From Candidatus Onthovicinus excrementipullorum (GTDB lineage Bacteria > Bacillota > Clostridia > Oscillospirales > Acutalibacteraceae), in NCBI GenBank assembly GCA_018712345.1, contig DVHG01000005.1, positions 1 to 34,541 on the forward strand: 34,541 bases of DNA, given 5' to 3'. Within the stretch, counting starts at the first letter, position 1. The number at the start of each line of letters is the position of its first letter. Both the position numbers and the translations under genes were made by a program. The notes under the pieces are model-generated. The model saw only the letters and a list, made by a program, of their open reading frames with translations, was not told the origin of the DNA and did no database searches. Positions 7,618 to 15,715 of the stretch are shown here, piece after piece.

Positions 7618-7994
7618 TGGCAGACAGTGAAGCGGTACGCGCCAAACGCGAGCAGGAGAAGGCTGGCGTACATTTTATGATTGAGTTTTACTGCCAGCAT
7701 AAACATAAAACGCCTAAGGGCCAGCTCTGCCCCGAATGTCAGGAGCTGGCGGATTTCAGCGCCATGCGGATTGATAAGTGCCCGTTTATGGAGACTAAGA
7801 CTTTCTGCTCCGAGTGCAAGGTCCAGTGCTTCCGCAGTAAGCCGGAGATGCAGAAGCGGATTGGGGACGTGATGCGGTATTCCGGGCCGCGGATGATCGT
7901 CTACAGCCCGAAGACCGTCCTCAAGCACGGCTGTCTCACGTTTAAAAGAGTGATAAAGAATAAAATAAAATCAAAAAAGGGGGAGAAAAAGTGA
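7617..7994 (+). CDS. YgbA family (nitrous-oxide-stimulated-promoter family) cysteine-rich protein
   Basis: A 125-residue soluble basic protein with seven cysteines at 26, 38, 41, 55, 64, 67 and 71 in the YgbA arrangement: C-QHKH, LCPECQEL, KCPF, FCSECKVQC, then the diagnostic VMRYSGPRM block near residues 85-93. The family is known from Proteobacteria, where ygbA belongs to the nitric-oxide (NsrR) regulon; its biochemical role is not settled. Clustered CxxC motifs point to zinc or iron-sulfur binding. It lies between the ABC pair and the ECF genes with overlaps on both sides (TGATG before, GTGA after), so it is an integral operon member. An intracellular role in handling the imported metal or ligand would fit, but this is inference. 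Confidence 0.85.
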   Translation: MADSEAVRAKREQEKAGVHFMIEFYCQHKHKTPKGQLCPECQELADFSAMRIDKCPFMETKTFCSECKVQCFRSKPEMQKRIGDVMRYSGPRMIVYSPKTVLKHGCLTFKRVIKNKIKSKKGEKK

Positions 7995-8557
7995 ATCGAA
8001 AATTTAAGTTTGAAAAGTTCAAGGTGAAGGATATCGCATTCCTTGCCATCATGGCGGTTGTGCTGCTGCTGTGCAGCAGTCTGGCGGTGCCGCTGATGTT
8101 TATCAGCCTGTTCGGCCTTCAAAACATGGGGACATCGATCTTTTTTGGCATCTTTATGACCATCGCCCTCATGAAAGTGCGCAAGCCGGGCGCGCTGTCC
8201 ATTCTGGGCATTTTCAGCGCCGTTCCGCTGGCGATCATGCAGGTGTCTGTCTTTGTGACGAACAGCCTTTCCGTCCTGATCGCCGAGTTTATCACCCTGC
8301 TAATCTTCCGCAGCTATCAGAACGATAAGGCGATCATGCTCGGCGCCGGGCTGGTGATGCCGATCTCCCTGCCGTTTACCCTGGTTTTTGGCATGCTGAT
8401 CAACGGCAAGACGCTGGATCAGGCGCTCAGCGGCGAAGGGTTGCCGGTCTGGCTGGTTATCCTGACCTGCATCGGGACGGTGGTGCTCAGCTTTGTCGGC
8501 ACACTCATCGGTCACAAGATCGGCAAGGAACTGCAAAAAGCGGGGAAACTCAAATGA
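7991..8557 (+). CDS. ECF transporter substrate-binding (S) component, MptD/Trep_Strep-like
   Basis: A 188-residue integral membrane protein with a GTG start behind GGGGGAG. A basic amphipathic N-terminus (NRKFKFEKFKVKD) leads into about six hydrophobic helices, with the MKVRKPGALSILG turn seen in the MptD/Trep_Strep group of putative S components. S components capture a small substrate, often a vitamin or metal, and hand it to the shared T/ATPase module. The assignment rests mainly on position and topology: T and double-ATPase genes follow directly, each overlapping by four bases. The substrate cannot be read from the sequence. Dedicated downstream T and A genes mark this as a group I ECF system. 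Confidence 0.75.
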   Translation: MNRKFKFEKFKVKDIAFLAIMAVVLLLCSSLAVPLMFISLFGLQNMGTSIFFGIFMTIALMKVRKPGALSILGIFSAVPLAIMQVSVFVTNSLSVLIAEFITLLIFRSYQNDKAIMLGAGLVMPISLPFTLVFGMLINGKTLDQALSGEGLPVWLVILTCIGTVVLSFVGTLIGHKIGKELQKAGKLK

Positions 8558-9237
8558 TGCATTCACTCCGGGAAAAGAACCCGCTGTATCCGCTGGTGTG
8601 TATTTTGTCCTCTTTGATCATCGCAGTTGTAGGGCTGATTATGGTCAAAGGGCATATGACACCGTTTTTGATCCTGTTCCTGTGCGTTGTGGACTGCTGC
8701 TTTGGCCTGTATAAGACCACCTTTAAGTGCCTGCTGATCTTCATCCCGGTGAGCGCTATATTTGGGATGTTTACCTACCTGTTCAACTGGAACCTGCTTG
8801 AGGCGGTGCAGATGGCGGAGCGCGTTCTGCTGCTGGCGGTAGCGGCCATCCCGGCCGTCTGCATGCCGCCGATCAACCTCACGCGCTGCCTGACTAAGCT
8901 CAGGTGCCCGCGGATGATCACGCTGGGCATGCTGATCGTGATCCGGTTTGTCCCGGTTTTAAAGGCGGAGGTGAGCCGGATCCGGGAGGCCATGAAGACG
9001 CGCGGCGTCAACGCCTCCCTGTGGAATTTCAGCTGCTTCTATCGGGCGCTGCTGATCCCGCTGATGATGCGCCTGATCAATATTTCCGACACGCTCTCCC
9101 TCTCTCTGGAGACGCGCGGCTTTGAGCTGGGCAAGGCGCCCTCCACGATTTACCGGGATGTCCGGTTCCGCCCGCGGGACGCCGTGTACAGCGCCCTCGT
9201 CGCGGCGATGCTGATAGGAACGGTGGTGTTTGCATGA
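8554..9237 (+). CDS. ECF transporter transmembrane (T) component, EcfT/CbiQ family
   Basis: A 227-residue membrane protein of EcfT type. Hydrophobic helices fill the first ~115 residues and the C-terminal end. The cytoplasmic coupling region carries both family motifs: AMKTRG near residue 150 and SLETRG near 190, corresponding to the two A-x-x-x-R-G motifs that dock into the ATPases. ATG 8554 overlaps the upstream TGA; a second ATG follows at once (MMHSL). The stop overlaps the ATPase start (ATGA). It couples ATP hydrolysis to S-component movement. Confidence 0.88.
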   Translation: MMHSLREKNPLYPLVCILSSLIIAVVGLIMVKGHMTPFLILFLCVVDCCFGLYKTTFKCLLIFIPVSAIFGMFTYLFNWNLLEAVQMAERVLLLAVAAIPAVCMPPINLTRCLTKLRCPRMITLGMLIVIRFVPVLKAEVSRIREAMKTRGVNASLWNFSCFYRALLIPLMMRLINISDTLSLSLETRGFELGKAPSTIYRDVRFRPRDAVYSALVAAMLIGTVVFA

Positions 9238-10667
9238 GCGCGGCGGTTGAAATGCGCAATTATTCCTTTAAATATAATGAGTCGGATGATTTTGTGCTCA
9301 AAGATTGCAATCTGACCCTCAACTACGGGGAGTTCCTGGTCCTCTCCGGCCTCTCCGGCGAGGGGAAATCCACGCTCCTCTCCGCGGTCAACGGCGTGAT
9401 CCCAAACTGCATTCAGGGGGAGCAGAGCGGGCAGATCCTCATCAACGGGGAGGATATCGCAGGCAAACGCATGTCCGAACTCTCCCGACTGGTAGGGAGC
9501 GTCTTACAGAACGCGGACAGCCAAATTGTCAATGAGATCATCGATGACGAGGTGGCGTTTGGCTGTGAAAATATGAATATCCCGCCGCGGGAGATCGAAG
9601 AGCGCGTCCGGCAGGCGTGCGCGCTGATGGAGCTGGACCCGCACTGGGCCACGCAGACGCTCTCCGGCGGGCAGAAGCAGCGGCTGATCACCGCCTCCAC
9701 TCTGGCAATGCGGCAAAAAATTTTTGTTTTGGATGAGCCCCTGGCCAATCTGGACGTCGCGGGGGCGCATGTGCTGCTGAAGACGCTCAAGGAACTCACG
9801 CGGCAGGGCTGCGCGGTGCTGTTTGTGGAGCACCGGCTGGATGTGGTGCTCGCCTACGCAGACCGGGTCGCATGGCTGGAAAACAAGCAGGTGCATATGC
9901 TCAGCAGCAAGCAGGAGGCGCTGGAACGCTCCATGCACAAGATTCCCGATGTCAGCAGTGATCGCTCCACACAGGAGCCGTGCTTTGACCTGCGCCATGT
10001 CTCCTTTTCAGCGGGCGGGCGGACCATTTTAAAGGATATCAATTTTATGGTCAACAAGGGCGAGCGGGTGGTGATCCTCGGGGAGAACGGCTGCGGCAAG
10101 ACCACGCTGATGCGCATCATCGCAAAGCTGCAAAATCCAACCTCCGGGGAGGTGCTCCAGTACGTGGACCCCTCGATCAAAAAGGCAAAACCCAAGTGGT
10201 TTAAAAAGGTCGGTTTTATCTACCAGAACCCGAATTACCAGCTCTTTATGACGCAGGTGTTTGATGAGATTGGCTACCAGTCGGAGGGCCCGGAGAACAC
10301 GGAGCGCTACCTGAAGGCCTTTTCACTGGAGGAGCTCCGCAACCGCCACCCGCAGTCACTCTCCGAGGGGCAGAAGCGCCGCCTGAGCATTGCTGCCGTC
10401 ACGGCGGGGAATCCGGAAGTTCTTATTTTGGATGAGCCGACGGTCGGGCAGGATTACGGGAACCTGAAAATGATCGTGGATACCGTCAACCGCATTCACA
10501 CCGAGCGCCGGACTACCATGATCACCGTCACGCACGATTTTCGCTGTGCTCAGGCGTTGGCGGACAAGGTGATCTGGATCCGGGACGGCGTGGTCTATAA
10601 GCAGGGCGGCAAAAAGCTGGCGCAGGAGTATTTCAAGAGCCAGATACCGGCGGAATTTTTAAGGTAA
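9234..10667 (+). CDS. ECF transporter double ATPase (fused EcfA-type domains)
   Basis: A 477-residue cytosolic protein with two complete ATPase domains in tandem, replacing the usual separate EcfA1 and EcfA2. Domain 1: Walker A GLSGEGKST at 39-47, signature LSGGQKQR from 143, Walker B with Asp167-Glu168. Domain 2: Walker A GENGCGKTT at 283-291, signature LSEGQKRR from 376, Walker B with Asp400-Glu401. Both Walker B glutamates are kept. It is the last gene of the operon and is followed by a strong terminator. Together with the S and T genes it makes the ECF importer self-contained. Confidence 0.92.
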   Translation: MSAAVEMRNYSFKYNESDDFVLKDCNLTLNYGEFLVLSGLSGEGKSTLLSAVNGVIPNCIQGEQSGQILINGEDIAGKRMSELSRLVGSVLQNADSQIVNEIIDDEVAFGCENMNIPPREIEERVRQACALMELDPHWATQTLSGGQKQRLITASTLAMRQKIFVLDEPLANLDVAGAHVLLKTLKELTRQGCAVLFVEHRLDVVLAYADRVAWLENKQVHMLSSKQEALERSMHKIPDVSSDRSTQEPCFDLRHVSFSAGGRTILKDINFMVNKGERVVILGENGCGKTTLMRIIAKLQNPTSGEVLQYVDPSIKKAKPKWFKKVGFIYQNPNYQLFMTQVFDEIGYQSEGPENTERYLKAFSLEELRNRHPQSLSEGQKRRLSIAAVTAGNPEVLILDEPTVGQDYGNLKMIVDTVNRIHTERRTTMITVTHDFRCAQALADKVIWIRDGVVYKQGGKKLAQEYFKSQIPAEFLR

Positions 10668-10686
10668 AGGATTACCGCTTCCATAT

Positions 10687-10728
10687 AAAAATTCCCTTTA
10701 CTCTGTCGGCAGAGTAAAGGGAATTTTT
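10687..10728. terminator. bidirectional intrinsic terminator
   Basis: A near-perfect 19-base-pair stem closed by TCGG: AAAATTCCCTTTACTCTG pairs with CAGAGTAAAGGGAATTTT, giving T tracts on both strands. It separates the + strand ECF operon from the converging minus-strand ABC pair. Confidence 0.95.
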
Positions 10729-10741
10729 GAATGGTTTTGGG

Positions 10742-13144
10742 TTATGCGCCCAGCTGCGCCTGAATGGCATCTGGGGCAAATTCGGCCGGCAGGTAGTAGG
10801 AAACGATGATGTCCGCCTCCTCATACGTCGCACTGACGACGTACCCCGTGCCGCGGGTATAGTAGTAATTGTACAGATGCGGCCGGAGCGATTCAAACTG
10901 ATCAGCGGTGAGTGTGACCTCCGGGATCGAATAGGTCGGATTGTTATACTCCGGCGTGGCGTCATTTGTCACGCTGATAAACATCCGGGAGGCCATGCTG
11001 TACGGATCTCCGCTCCACAGCTGTGTGGACAGACAGTCCGCCATCCTCCGGATCCGCACGGCGTCCGGTGCTGCATCGTTCTGCGCAGCTGCGGCCAGCA
11101 GGCCGCTCTCCTCCAGGAAGCGGCGCGTGTTGTCCATGCCGTCCGTCAGCGGGTAGGAACGGCGGCCATAGTCCACCATCGGGATACCCAGATCGAGGGA
11201 GAAACCGCCCGACTTTAACTTGGACTCGAAAAGCAGCGTGTAATCGGCCGGCCGTTCGGGCCGGAATTTCTGCTGCGCTGTCTGCGTGGTCACGTCGGCG
11301 ATCAGGGCCTGTTTGAGCGCAGCGTGCTGTTCCCGGGTGAGCTTCAGCTCCATCTCCGCGACGCCGTTGCTCAGATAGACACTCCCCGTCTCATAGCCGT
11401 ATTCGGAATTTTCGGGGATTTCGCCATAATAGTTGTACTCCATGATCACTTCATCTCCCGAGACCGTGGTCACATCACCTCCGGCATCCTCTGGGAGCTC
11501 TGGCATGGCCGGATCGGCGGAGATCGTCTGCCGCATCTTTTCGCGGGACCAGTCGGTCTCATACAGGCACAGCGTCTCATAGAGGACGTCGTTGGTCGTA
11601 ATGTTGTAATTGCGCATCAGATTGCTCCCGTCGATGAGTACGTAGCGGATACTGATGCTGCGGGAGGTGCGCTCCGACTTGTTTTGATCTTTCCGGCCGT
11701 CGATCAGCAGCTGGTGGAGGCGGACAATCTTTTCCTTGTCATCCTGGGTGGTAAATGCGCCCAGGGTACCGGAGTTCATCGTGTTGATCGCGGCAAAGTT
11801 ATCCATATACGGGGAGATACTGGGGTCTATATTATACACGGAGGGGTCATAGTCCGCGTCGATGTAGACCTCTTTGATCTGATCGGTCTCCGGAATCCTG
11901 GAGACATAGCCGAACAGTCCACCGGCGAAGATTCCGTATGCAATCAGGGCGATCGCCAGATGGATCGGGAGCTTCCAGAGGCCCTTGAGCAGCAGCTTGC
12001 CGCTGCGGGTGAGGATGGCCTCCACGATGATGTATATGATCAGGTAGACCACTGCCGCGATGAGCACGGCCAGGGCGTGGCTCATCCGGTCGTAGAGGAT
12101 GCTGATTGCCGCAGTAAAGACGCCGAACCCGAGCGTCAACTCAATGATAAAGTTGAGCACCTTGTTCCGGCCCAGGAAACCGCAGATCTCCGCCCTCCGC
12201 CGCTGGAAGACGAGCAATGCGATCCCCAGGCAGACGGCAATCACCGCGATCCACGGCAGCAGCGCCCAGAAGTTTGGCGCCACAAAGGCAGTCTGTTCCA
12301 TGTAGATCAGCGGGTTTGTCTTCCCGTCGGCGGACATGGCGGCGATATTGTTCATCGTCCCGTCCGCGAAAAAGACGGGGTTGTACGGCTTGGTCAGGGA
12401 GGCGAGGGACTGCACATAGATATATCTCTCACCCTCCCCGGCGTAAAAGCCGCCCGCCGTATAGGGGTTGCCCCACAGCACAACCGTCATCAGGACATTG
12501 ACACAGTAGATCAGGATTGTGGGCAGCAGGAGGATTACGGCGGAGAATCCGAGCCCCTCCAGAACAGTGCCCACGGCGCTGAACACCGCCGCCGTCACCG
12601 TCATACACAGCATAGCGAGAATGTAAAGGCTGAGCATGTAATAGAGCACGGCCCGCCACATCTCCGCCGAGGAGCCGAGATAGTGGATATTGACAAATGC
12701 GCTGACAAGCATCGGGATCGCGATGGAGACCGCCAGCATAACCGCTCCTGCCGCGTACTTGGCCAGGAACAGGCTGTGGCGTTTGATGCCGAGGGAGTAA
12801 AAGACGTTGACCGTCTTTTTAGCCGCCATGAATCGGAACAGGAATACCCCCGTCAGTCCTGAGAACAGGCACACGCCCAGAATCAGAAAGGCGCTGAGCG
12901 TGCCGCCTGTATCCGATAAAACGACATATTTGAACTGTTCGGTCAGCGCCGGTGCATCGGGGCTGGTGTCACTCAGCGCCGGAAGGAATACCCCTGTGAG
13001 CGTCTGGACGGGGACGATAAAGATAATCCACAGCAGATTCAGCAGCGGGAAGATAAAATTCTCCGAGAAAGCGCGTGAGAAGGAGTAAAGGAAGGGGCTG
13101 AAGGCCCTGTGCTCACTGCGCAGAGAAGATTTTTGAGAAGTCAT
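10742..13144 (-). CDS. ABC-2-type permease with a large C-terminal soluble domain
   Basis: An 800-residue membrane protein, partner of the ATPase just upstream. The start is the ATG at 13144 with GGAGG nine bases before it, inside the end of the ATPase gene, so translation is coupled over a 32-base overlap. The first ~410 residues hold about seven hydrophobic segments. The last ~390 residues, beginning after LIAYGIFAGGLFGYV, have no membrane segment. They resemble the domain (DUF6449-like) on permeases that accompany YtrB-type ATPases in Clostridia; this domain name is from memory and not certain. Such systems often respond to cell-envelope stress or antibiotics, but no adjacent regulator is present. 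Substrate unknown. Confidence 0.78.
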   Translation of the reverse strand: MTSQKSSLRSEHRAFSPFLYSFSRAFSENFIFPLLNLLWIIFIVPVQTLTGVFLPALSDTSPDAPALTEQFKYVVLSDTGGTLSAFLILGVCLFSGLTGVFLFRFMAAKKTVNVFYSLGIKRHSLFLAKYAAGAVMLAVSIAIPMLVSAFVNIHYLGSSAEMWRAVLYYMLSLYILAMLCMTVTAAVFSAVGTVLEGLGFSAVILLLPTILIYCVNVLMTVVLWGNPYTAGGFYAGEGERYIYVQSLASLTKPYNPVFFADGTMNNIAAMSADGKTNPLIYMEQTAFVAPNFWALLPWIAVIAVCLGIALLVFQRRRAEICGFLGRNKVLNFIIELTLGFGVFTAAISILYDRMSHALAVLIAAVVYLIIYIIVEAILTRSGKLLLKGLWKLPIHLAIALIAYGIFAGGLFGYVSRIPETDQIKEVYIDADYDPSVYNIDPSISPYMDNFAAINTMNSGTLGAFTTQDDKEKIVRLHQLLIDGRKDQNKSERTSRSISIRYVLIDGSNLMRNYNITTNDVLYETLCLYETDWSREKMRQTISADPAMPELPEDAGGDVTTVSGDEVIMEYNYYGEIPENSEYGYETGSVYLSNGVAEMELKLTREQHAALKQALIADVTTQTAQQKFRPERPADYTLLFESKLKSGGFSLDLGIPMVDYGRRSYPLTDGMDNTRRFLEESGLLAAAAQNDAAPDAVRIRRMADCLSTQLWSGDPYSMASRMFISVTNDATPEYNNPTYSIPEVTLTADQFESLRPHLYNYYYTRGTGYVVSATYEEADIIVSYYLPAEFAPDAIQAQLGA

Positions 13145-14018
13145 AGTCCGTACCCTCCATTTCATCCAGGAATATCTCTTCCAGTGTCAGCGGCATGCGC
13201 TCAATCAGTGCGGGCTCCATCGCCTTGAGCTTCTGCTCCGCCTCGTCCGCATTGGCCCGCACCGTGATCTCAATGATCTTCCCGTCCTGCTTGAAGCCGC
13301 TGTAGTCGATGCCGGAGAAATCCTCCTTCTTCTTTTCCTCCTGAAAGGCCAGGCGGAACTTGCACCGGTTCTCGCTGATCTCGTCGATCTTTGCGTCCAG
13401 CGCCAGATGCTTGGCGTTGATCAGGCCGATCCGGTCGCACATGTTGCCAAGGTCGTGCAGGTCGTGGGAGGAGATGATGACGCTCGCGCCGGACTCCGCC
13501 ACGTACTCAAGCAGGATCTTGCGCACGATCTCGCGCTTCTGCGGGTCCAGCCCGTCAAAGGACTCGTCCAGCAAGAGGACGTCGGGGTGGGTGGACAGGC
13601 CGAGGATGATCTCCGCCTGGCGCTGCATGCCCTTGGAAAAGCCGTTGATGCGTTTGGTGGGGTCGAGGCCGAAGACCTCAACCAGGTTGTGAAAGGTATC
13701 CAGGTTAAAGCGGGGGTAATAGCCGCGGTAGAATTTTGCCATCTTGCGCATAGTGGTATAGGGCTGGAAGTAGAGGTCATCGGGGATATAGAACAGGCGC
13801 TGCTTGACTTTGGCGTTGTCAAAGACATTCTCGCCAAAGAGGCGGACCGCGCCGCCGTCTGGGCGGTAGACGCCGGAGACGGTTTTCAGGAGCGTGGTCT
13901 TGCCGGCGCCGTTGTAGCCGACAAGGCCATAGATAGAGGCCTCCTCTACGGTGATGGACAGGTCCTCAATCGCCGTAAAGCTCCCGAATTTCTTCGTGAC
14001 CTTCTCAATCTCAATCAT
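13113..14018 (-). CDS. ABC transporter ATP-binding protein (YtrB/BcrA-like)
   Basis: A 301-residue cytosolic ATPase. Walker A GYNGAGKTT at 34-42, signature FSKGMQRQ at 127-134, Walker B LLLDESFDGLDP at 148-159, and the SSHDLHD switch region. The IPDD segment near 78-81 replaces the common Q-loop sequence and is usual in this antibiotic/ABC-2 export group. AAGGAGG lies eight bases before the ATG. The final ~90 residues form the C-terminal extension typical of BcrA-like ATPases. Its stop lies inside the permease gene, so the two form a two-gene operon. Own promoter at 14096-14125. Confidence 0.9.
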   Translation of the reverse strand: MIEIEKVTKKFGSFTAIEDLSITVEEASIYGLVGYNGAGKTTLLKTVSGVYRPDGGAVRLFGENVFDNAKVKQRLFYIPDDLYFQPYTTMRKMAKFYRGYYPRFNLDTFHNLVEVFGLDPTKRINGFSKGMQRQAEIILGLSTHPDVLLLDESFDGLDPQKREIVRKILLEYVAESGASVIISSHDLHDLGNMCDRIGLINAKHLALDAKIDEISENRCKFRLAFQEEKKKEDFSGIDYSGFKQDGKIIEITVRANADEAEQKLKAMEPALIERMPLTLEEIFLDEMEGTDYDFSKIFSAQ

Positions 14019-14066
14019 TCCTTTTCCTCCTTTTTGGATTGGAAGTTATCTCCATCCTATCATAAA

Positions 14067-14125
14067 GCCCCCGTCGGCACAATGCGGGGGCGGCAATTTT
14101 ATTAAAATTGTAATAGATCTGTCAC
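14067..14125 (-). promoter_or_regulatory. promoter and 5-prime hairpin of the ABC-2 operon
   Basis: On the minus strand GTGACA (14120-14125) and TAAAAT (14096-14101) are 18 bases apart, predicting a start near 14089-14091. The transcript would begin almost at once with a GCCCCCG/CGGGGGC hairpin (14067-14091). This may stabilise the message or act in its control; no regulator site is evident. Confidence 0.5.
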
Positions 14126-14142
14126 GGATTTGTAATAAGGGC

Positions 14143-14170
14143 AAAAAAATCCCCGGCCGCCGGCCGGGGA
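14143..14170 (-). terminator. intrinsic terminator of the small lipoprotein gene
   Basis: Read on the minus strand, CCCCGGCC and GGCCGGGG form a perfect stem closed by GGC, followed by ATTTTTTT. It lies 10 bases past the lipoprotein stop. Confidence 0.93.
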
Positions 14171-14179
14171 AAGATCCTG

Positions 14180-14497
14180 TTATCGCATGGCGTCGCGCAT
14201 GTCCCGCGCGGCGTCGCTCATTGCCTCTGAAATATCGGTAATGGCGTCGCGCCCCGCATCCTCCGCGGCTGTTACGCCGTCCTGGATCGCATCGCCCGCG
14301 TCGGTCACCATGTCGCCGATATCGCTGCCCATGTCGGACATTCCTTCCTGAATGTCGGAGCCAATGCTGTCGCGATCGGTCGTGTTGCGGTTGTCTGTGA
14401 TTTTTCCGTCCTCAGTGTTCCCGCAGCCCGAGAAAATCAGCAGGCACATCGCCGAGAGCACGGCCAGGCTGAGAAGCTTCTTACGGAATGTTTTCAT
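14180..14497 (-). CDS. small lipoprotein with an acidic amphipathic-helix tail
   Basis: A 105-residue exported protein. Signal peptide MKTFRKKLLSLAVLSA ends in a lipobox LIFSGC with Cys25, so it should be lipid-anchored outside the membrane. The mature part has no globular motif. It repeats D/A/M/G-rich stretches such as SDMGSDIGDMVTDAGDA and EAMSDAARDMRDAMR, with hydrophobic residues every three to four positions, as in long amphipathic helices. AAGGGGA lies eight bases before the ATG. It is monocistronic with its own terminator. I do not recognise a family; proteins of this sort occur in Clostridia as hypothetical lipoproteins. Confidence 0.8.
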   Translation of the reverse strand: MKTFRKKLLSLAVLSAMCLLIFSGCGNTEDGKITDNRNTTDRDSIGSDIQEGMSDMGSDIGDMVTDAGDAIQDGVTAAEDAGRDAITDISEAMSDAARDMRDAMR

Positions 14498-14600
14498 CTT
14501 GGGGTTCCCCTTTCTTGAAAATAAAATTCGGATACCGCGTTTGGCGGTGCGATAATAGTATTGCCCATTTTTCGCCGAATCATCAGGGGCCGTGCATGAT

Positions 14601-14636
14601 AAAAGCCCGCAGACCGATAGAATCGGCTTGCGGACC
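14601..14636 (-). terminator. terminator of the lipoprotein/DUF2804 operon
   Basis: On the minus strand CCGCA and CCGAT segments pair with ATCGG and TGCGG around a short loop, with two non-standard positions between the blocks, and end in TTTT. It lies 29 bases past the DUF2804 stop. Confidence 0.7.
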
Positions 14637-14665
14637 TTTCACGTGAGTATGTTGTCCAGTAGTTT

Positions 14666-15688
14666 TTACCAGTGATTGTCTGAAAATTCACAGAATGCTG
14701 TCATATCGTGAATCTCAAGCTGTGTCCCGTCGTCCAGACCGACGGTGCCGTTCCACTTGCCGAACACCTGATGGCAGCGGTTGCCGATTCCCAGAAAGCG
14801 GAGGTTTGTAAAATTATCGTATTCGGGCGTCATCGTCATTTCAAAGCGGCCGTCGTTGGAGGTAAAGACCCAGGGCTTCATGTAATCCTTCGGGTCCTTT
14901 TTCAGATAGACCTGATCAATTTTATGCGCAATCCCGTCCAGGAAAAGCGTGTTTTCGCTGGCTGCACTCATGTCGCCAAAGCCCCATCCGATCTCAAAGC
15001 CGAAGATACGCCCGTCGGGCAGCCAAAGGCTGCCGTTGCCCCAGTACCAGCTCTGTATAAACGGCCATACACCGCGCCCCCAGTCGAGCAGGCCAAACGC
15101 GGTCTCCGGACGGAATTCTATCACCCGGCTGCCCAGGCGCACGCGGCCGGTGACAGGCATGCAGTTGATCTTCTGGTTCAGGTAAAAATGGCCCTTCTGC
15201 CGGAACGGGACCGCCATAACCAGCGACTGCAGGCCGGGCATGACGTCATAGAGAATATCCGCCTTAAAATCCCCGCCCTTGCGGTTATGGCCGCGCAGTG
15301 TCAGACGGCGCTGCGTCTCCGTCACGTCAAAGGACATGAAAAAGCCCTTTTTATCAATCGTAATGTTGTGCGGTACCTCCGTGTTGGGCGGCAGATGGTA
15401 TTTGTCGAACGGGAAGAGCGCAAGGTCATTGCACTCAAATTTTTCCCCGGTCTGCCGGTCAAACAGGGTGACGCCGCTCATCCCGCCGTAGGACAGGGTA
15501 CCGATGGTCATCTGCATGGTGTAGCGCTCGTTTGTGATCTGGTAAAAATCCCACTCCTTGATGCGCAGCGGGTTTGCGCGGATATCGCCGCGCGCGTAAT
15601 CATACAGGTTATGTACGCAGTAGCCGGGCTCGGCCACATTCCCCTGTGCGTCCAGCAGCCGCGTGCGCTGGGTGATCTGATGCTGCAT
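14666..15688 (-). CDS. DUF2804 family protein
   Basis: A 340-residue soluble protein with no signal peptide. I recognise the DUF2804 family from its N-terminal start and from the tryptophan/glycine-rich beta segments: FGLLDWGRGVWPF near the middle, then WYWGNGSLWLPDGR and FEIGWGFGDMSAASEN. Family length is about 330-350, so it is complete. The function is unknown; the fold is expected to be beta-rich and lipocalin-like, with carotenoid-hydratase-related proteins as distant relatives in the wider superfamily. AGGAGGG lies about eight bases before ATG. It follows a lipoprotein gene after 27 bases and shares its promoter. Confidence 0.8.
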   Translation of the reverse strand: MQHQITQRTRLLDAQGNVAEPGYCVHNLYDYARGDIRANPLRIKEWDFYQITNERYTMQMTIGTLSYGGMSGVTLFDRQTGEKFECNDLALFPFDKYHLPPNTEVPHNITIDKKGFFMSFDVTETQRRLTLRGHNRKGGDFKADILYDVMPGLQSLVMAVPFRQKGHFYLNQKINCMPVTGRVRLGSRVIEFRPETAFGLLDWGRGVWPFIQSWYWGNGSLWLPDGRIFGFEIGWGFGDMSAASENTLFLDGIAHKIDQVYLKKDPKDYMKPWVFTSNDGRFEMTMTPEYDNFTNLRFLGIGNRCHQVFGKWNGTVGLDDGTQLEIHDMTAFCEFSDNHW

Positions 15689-15715
15689 GGATGGTTCCCT
15701 CCTGTTCCCGTTTTA

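Noticed and set aside
11324-12862. 512-codon + strand open frame opposite the ABC permease
   Set aside because: Shadow of the permease gene; rich in Asp, His, Gln and Arg with no motif or ribosome site.
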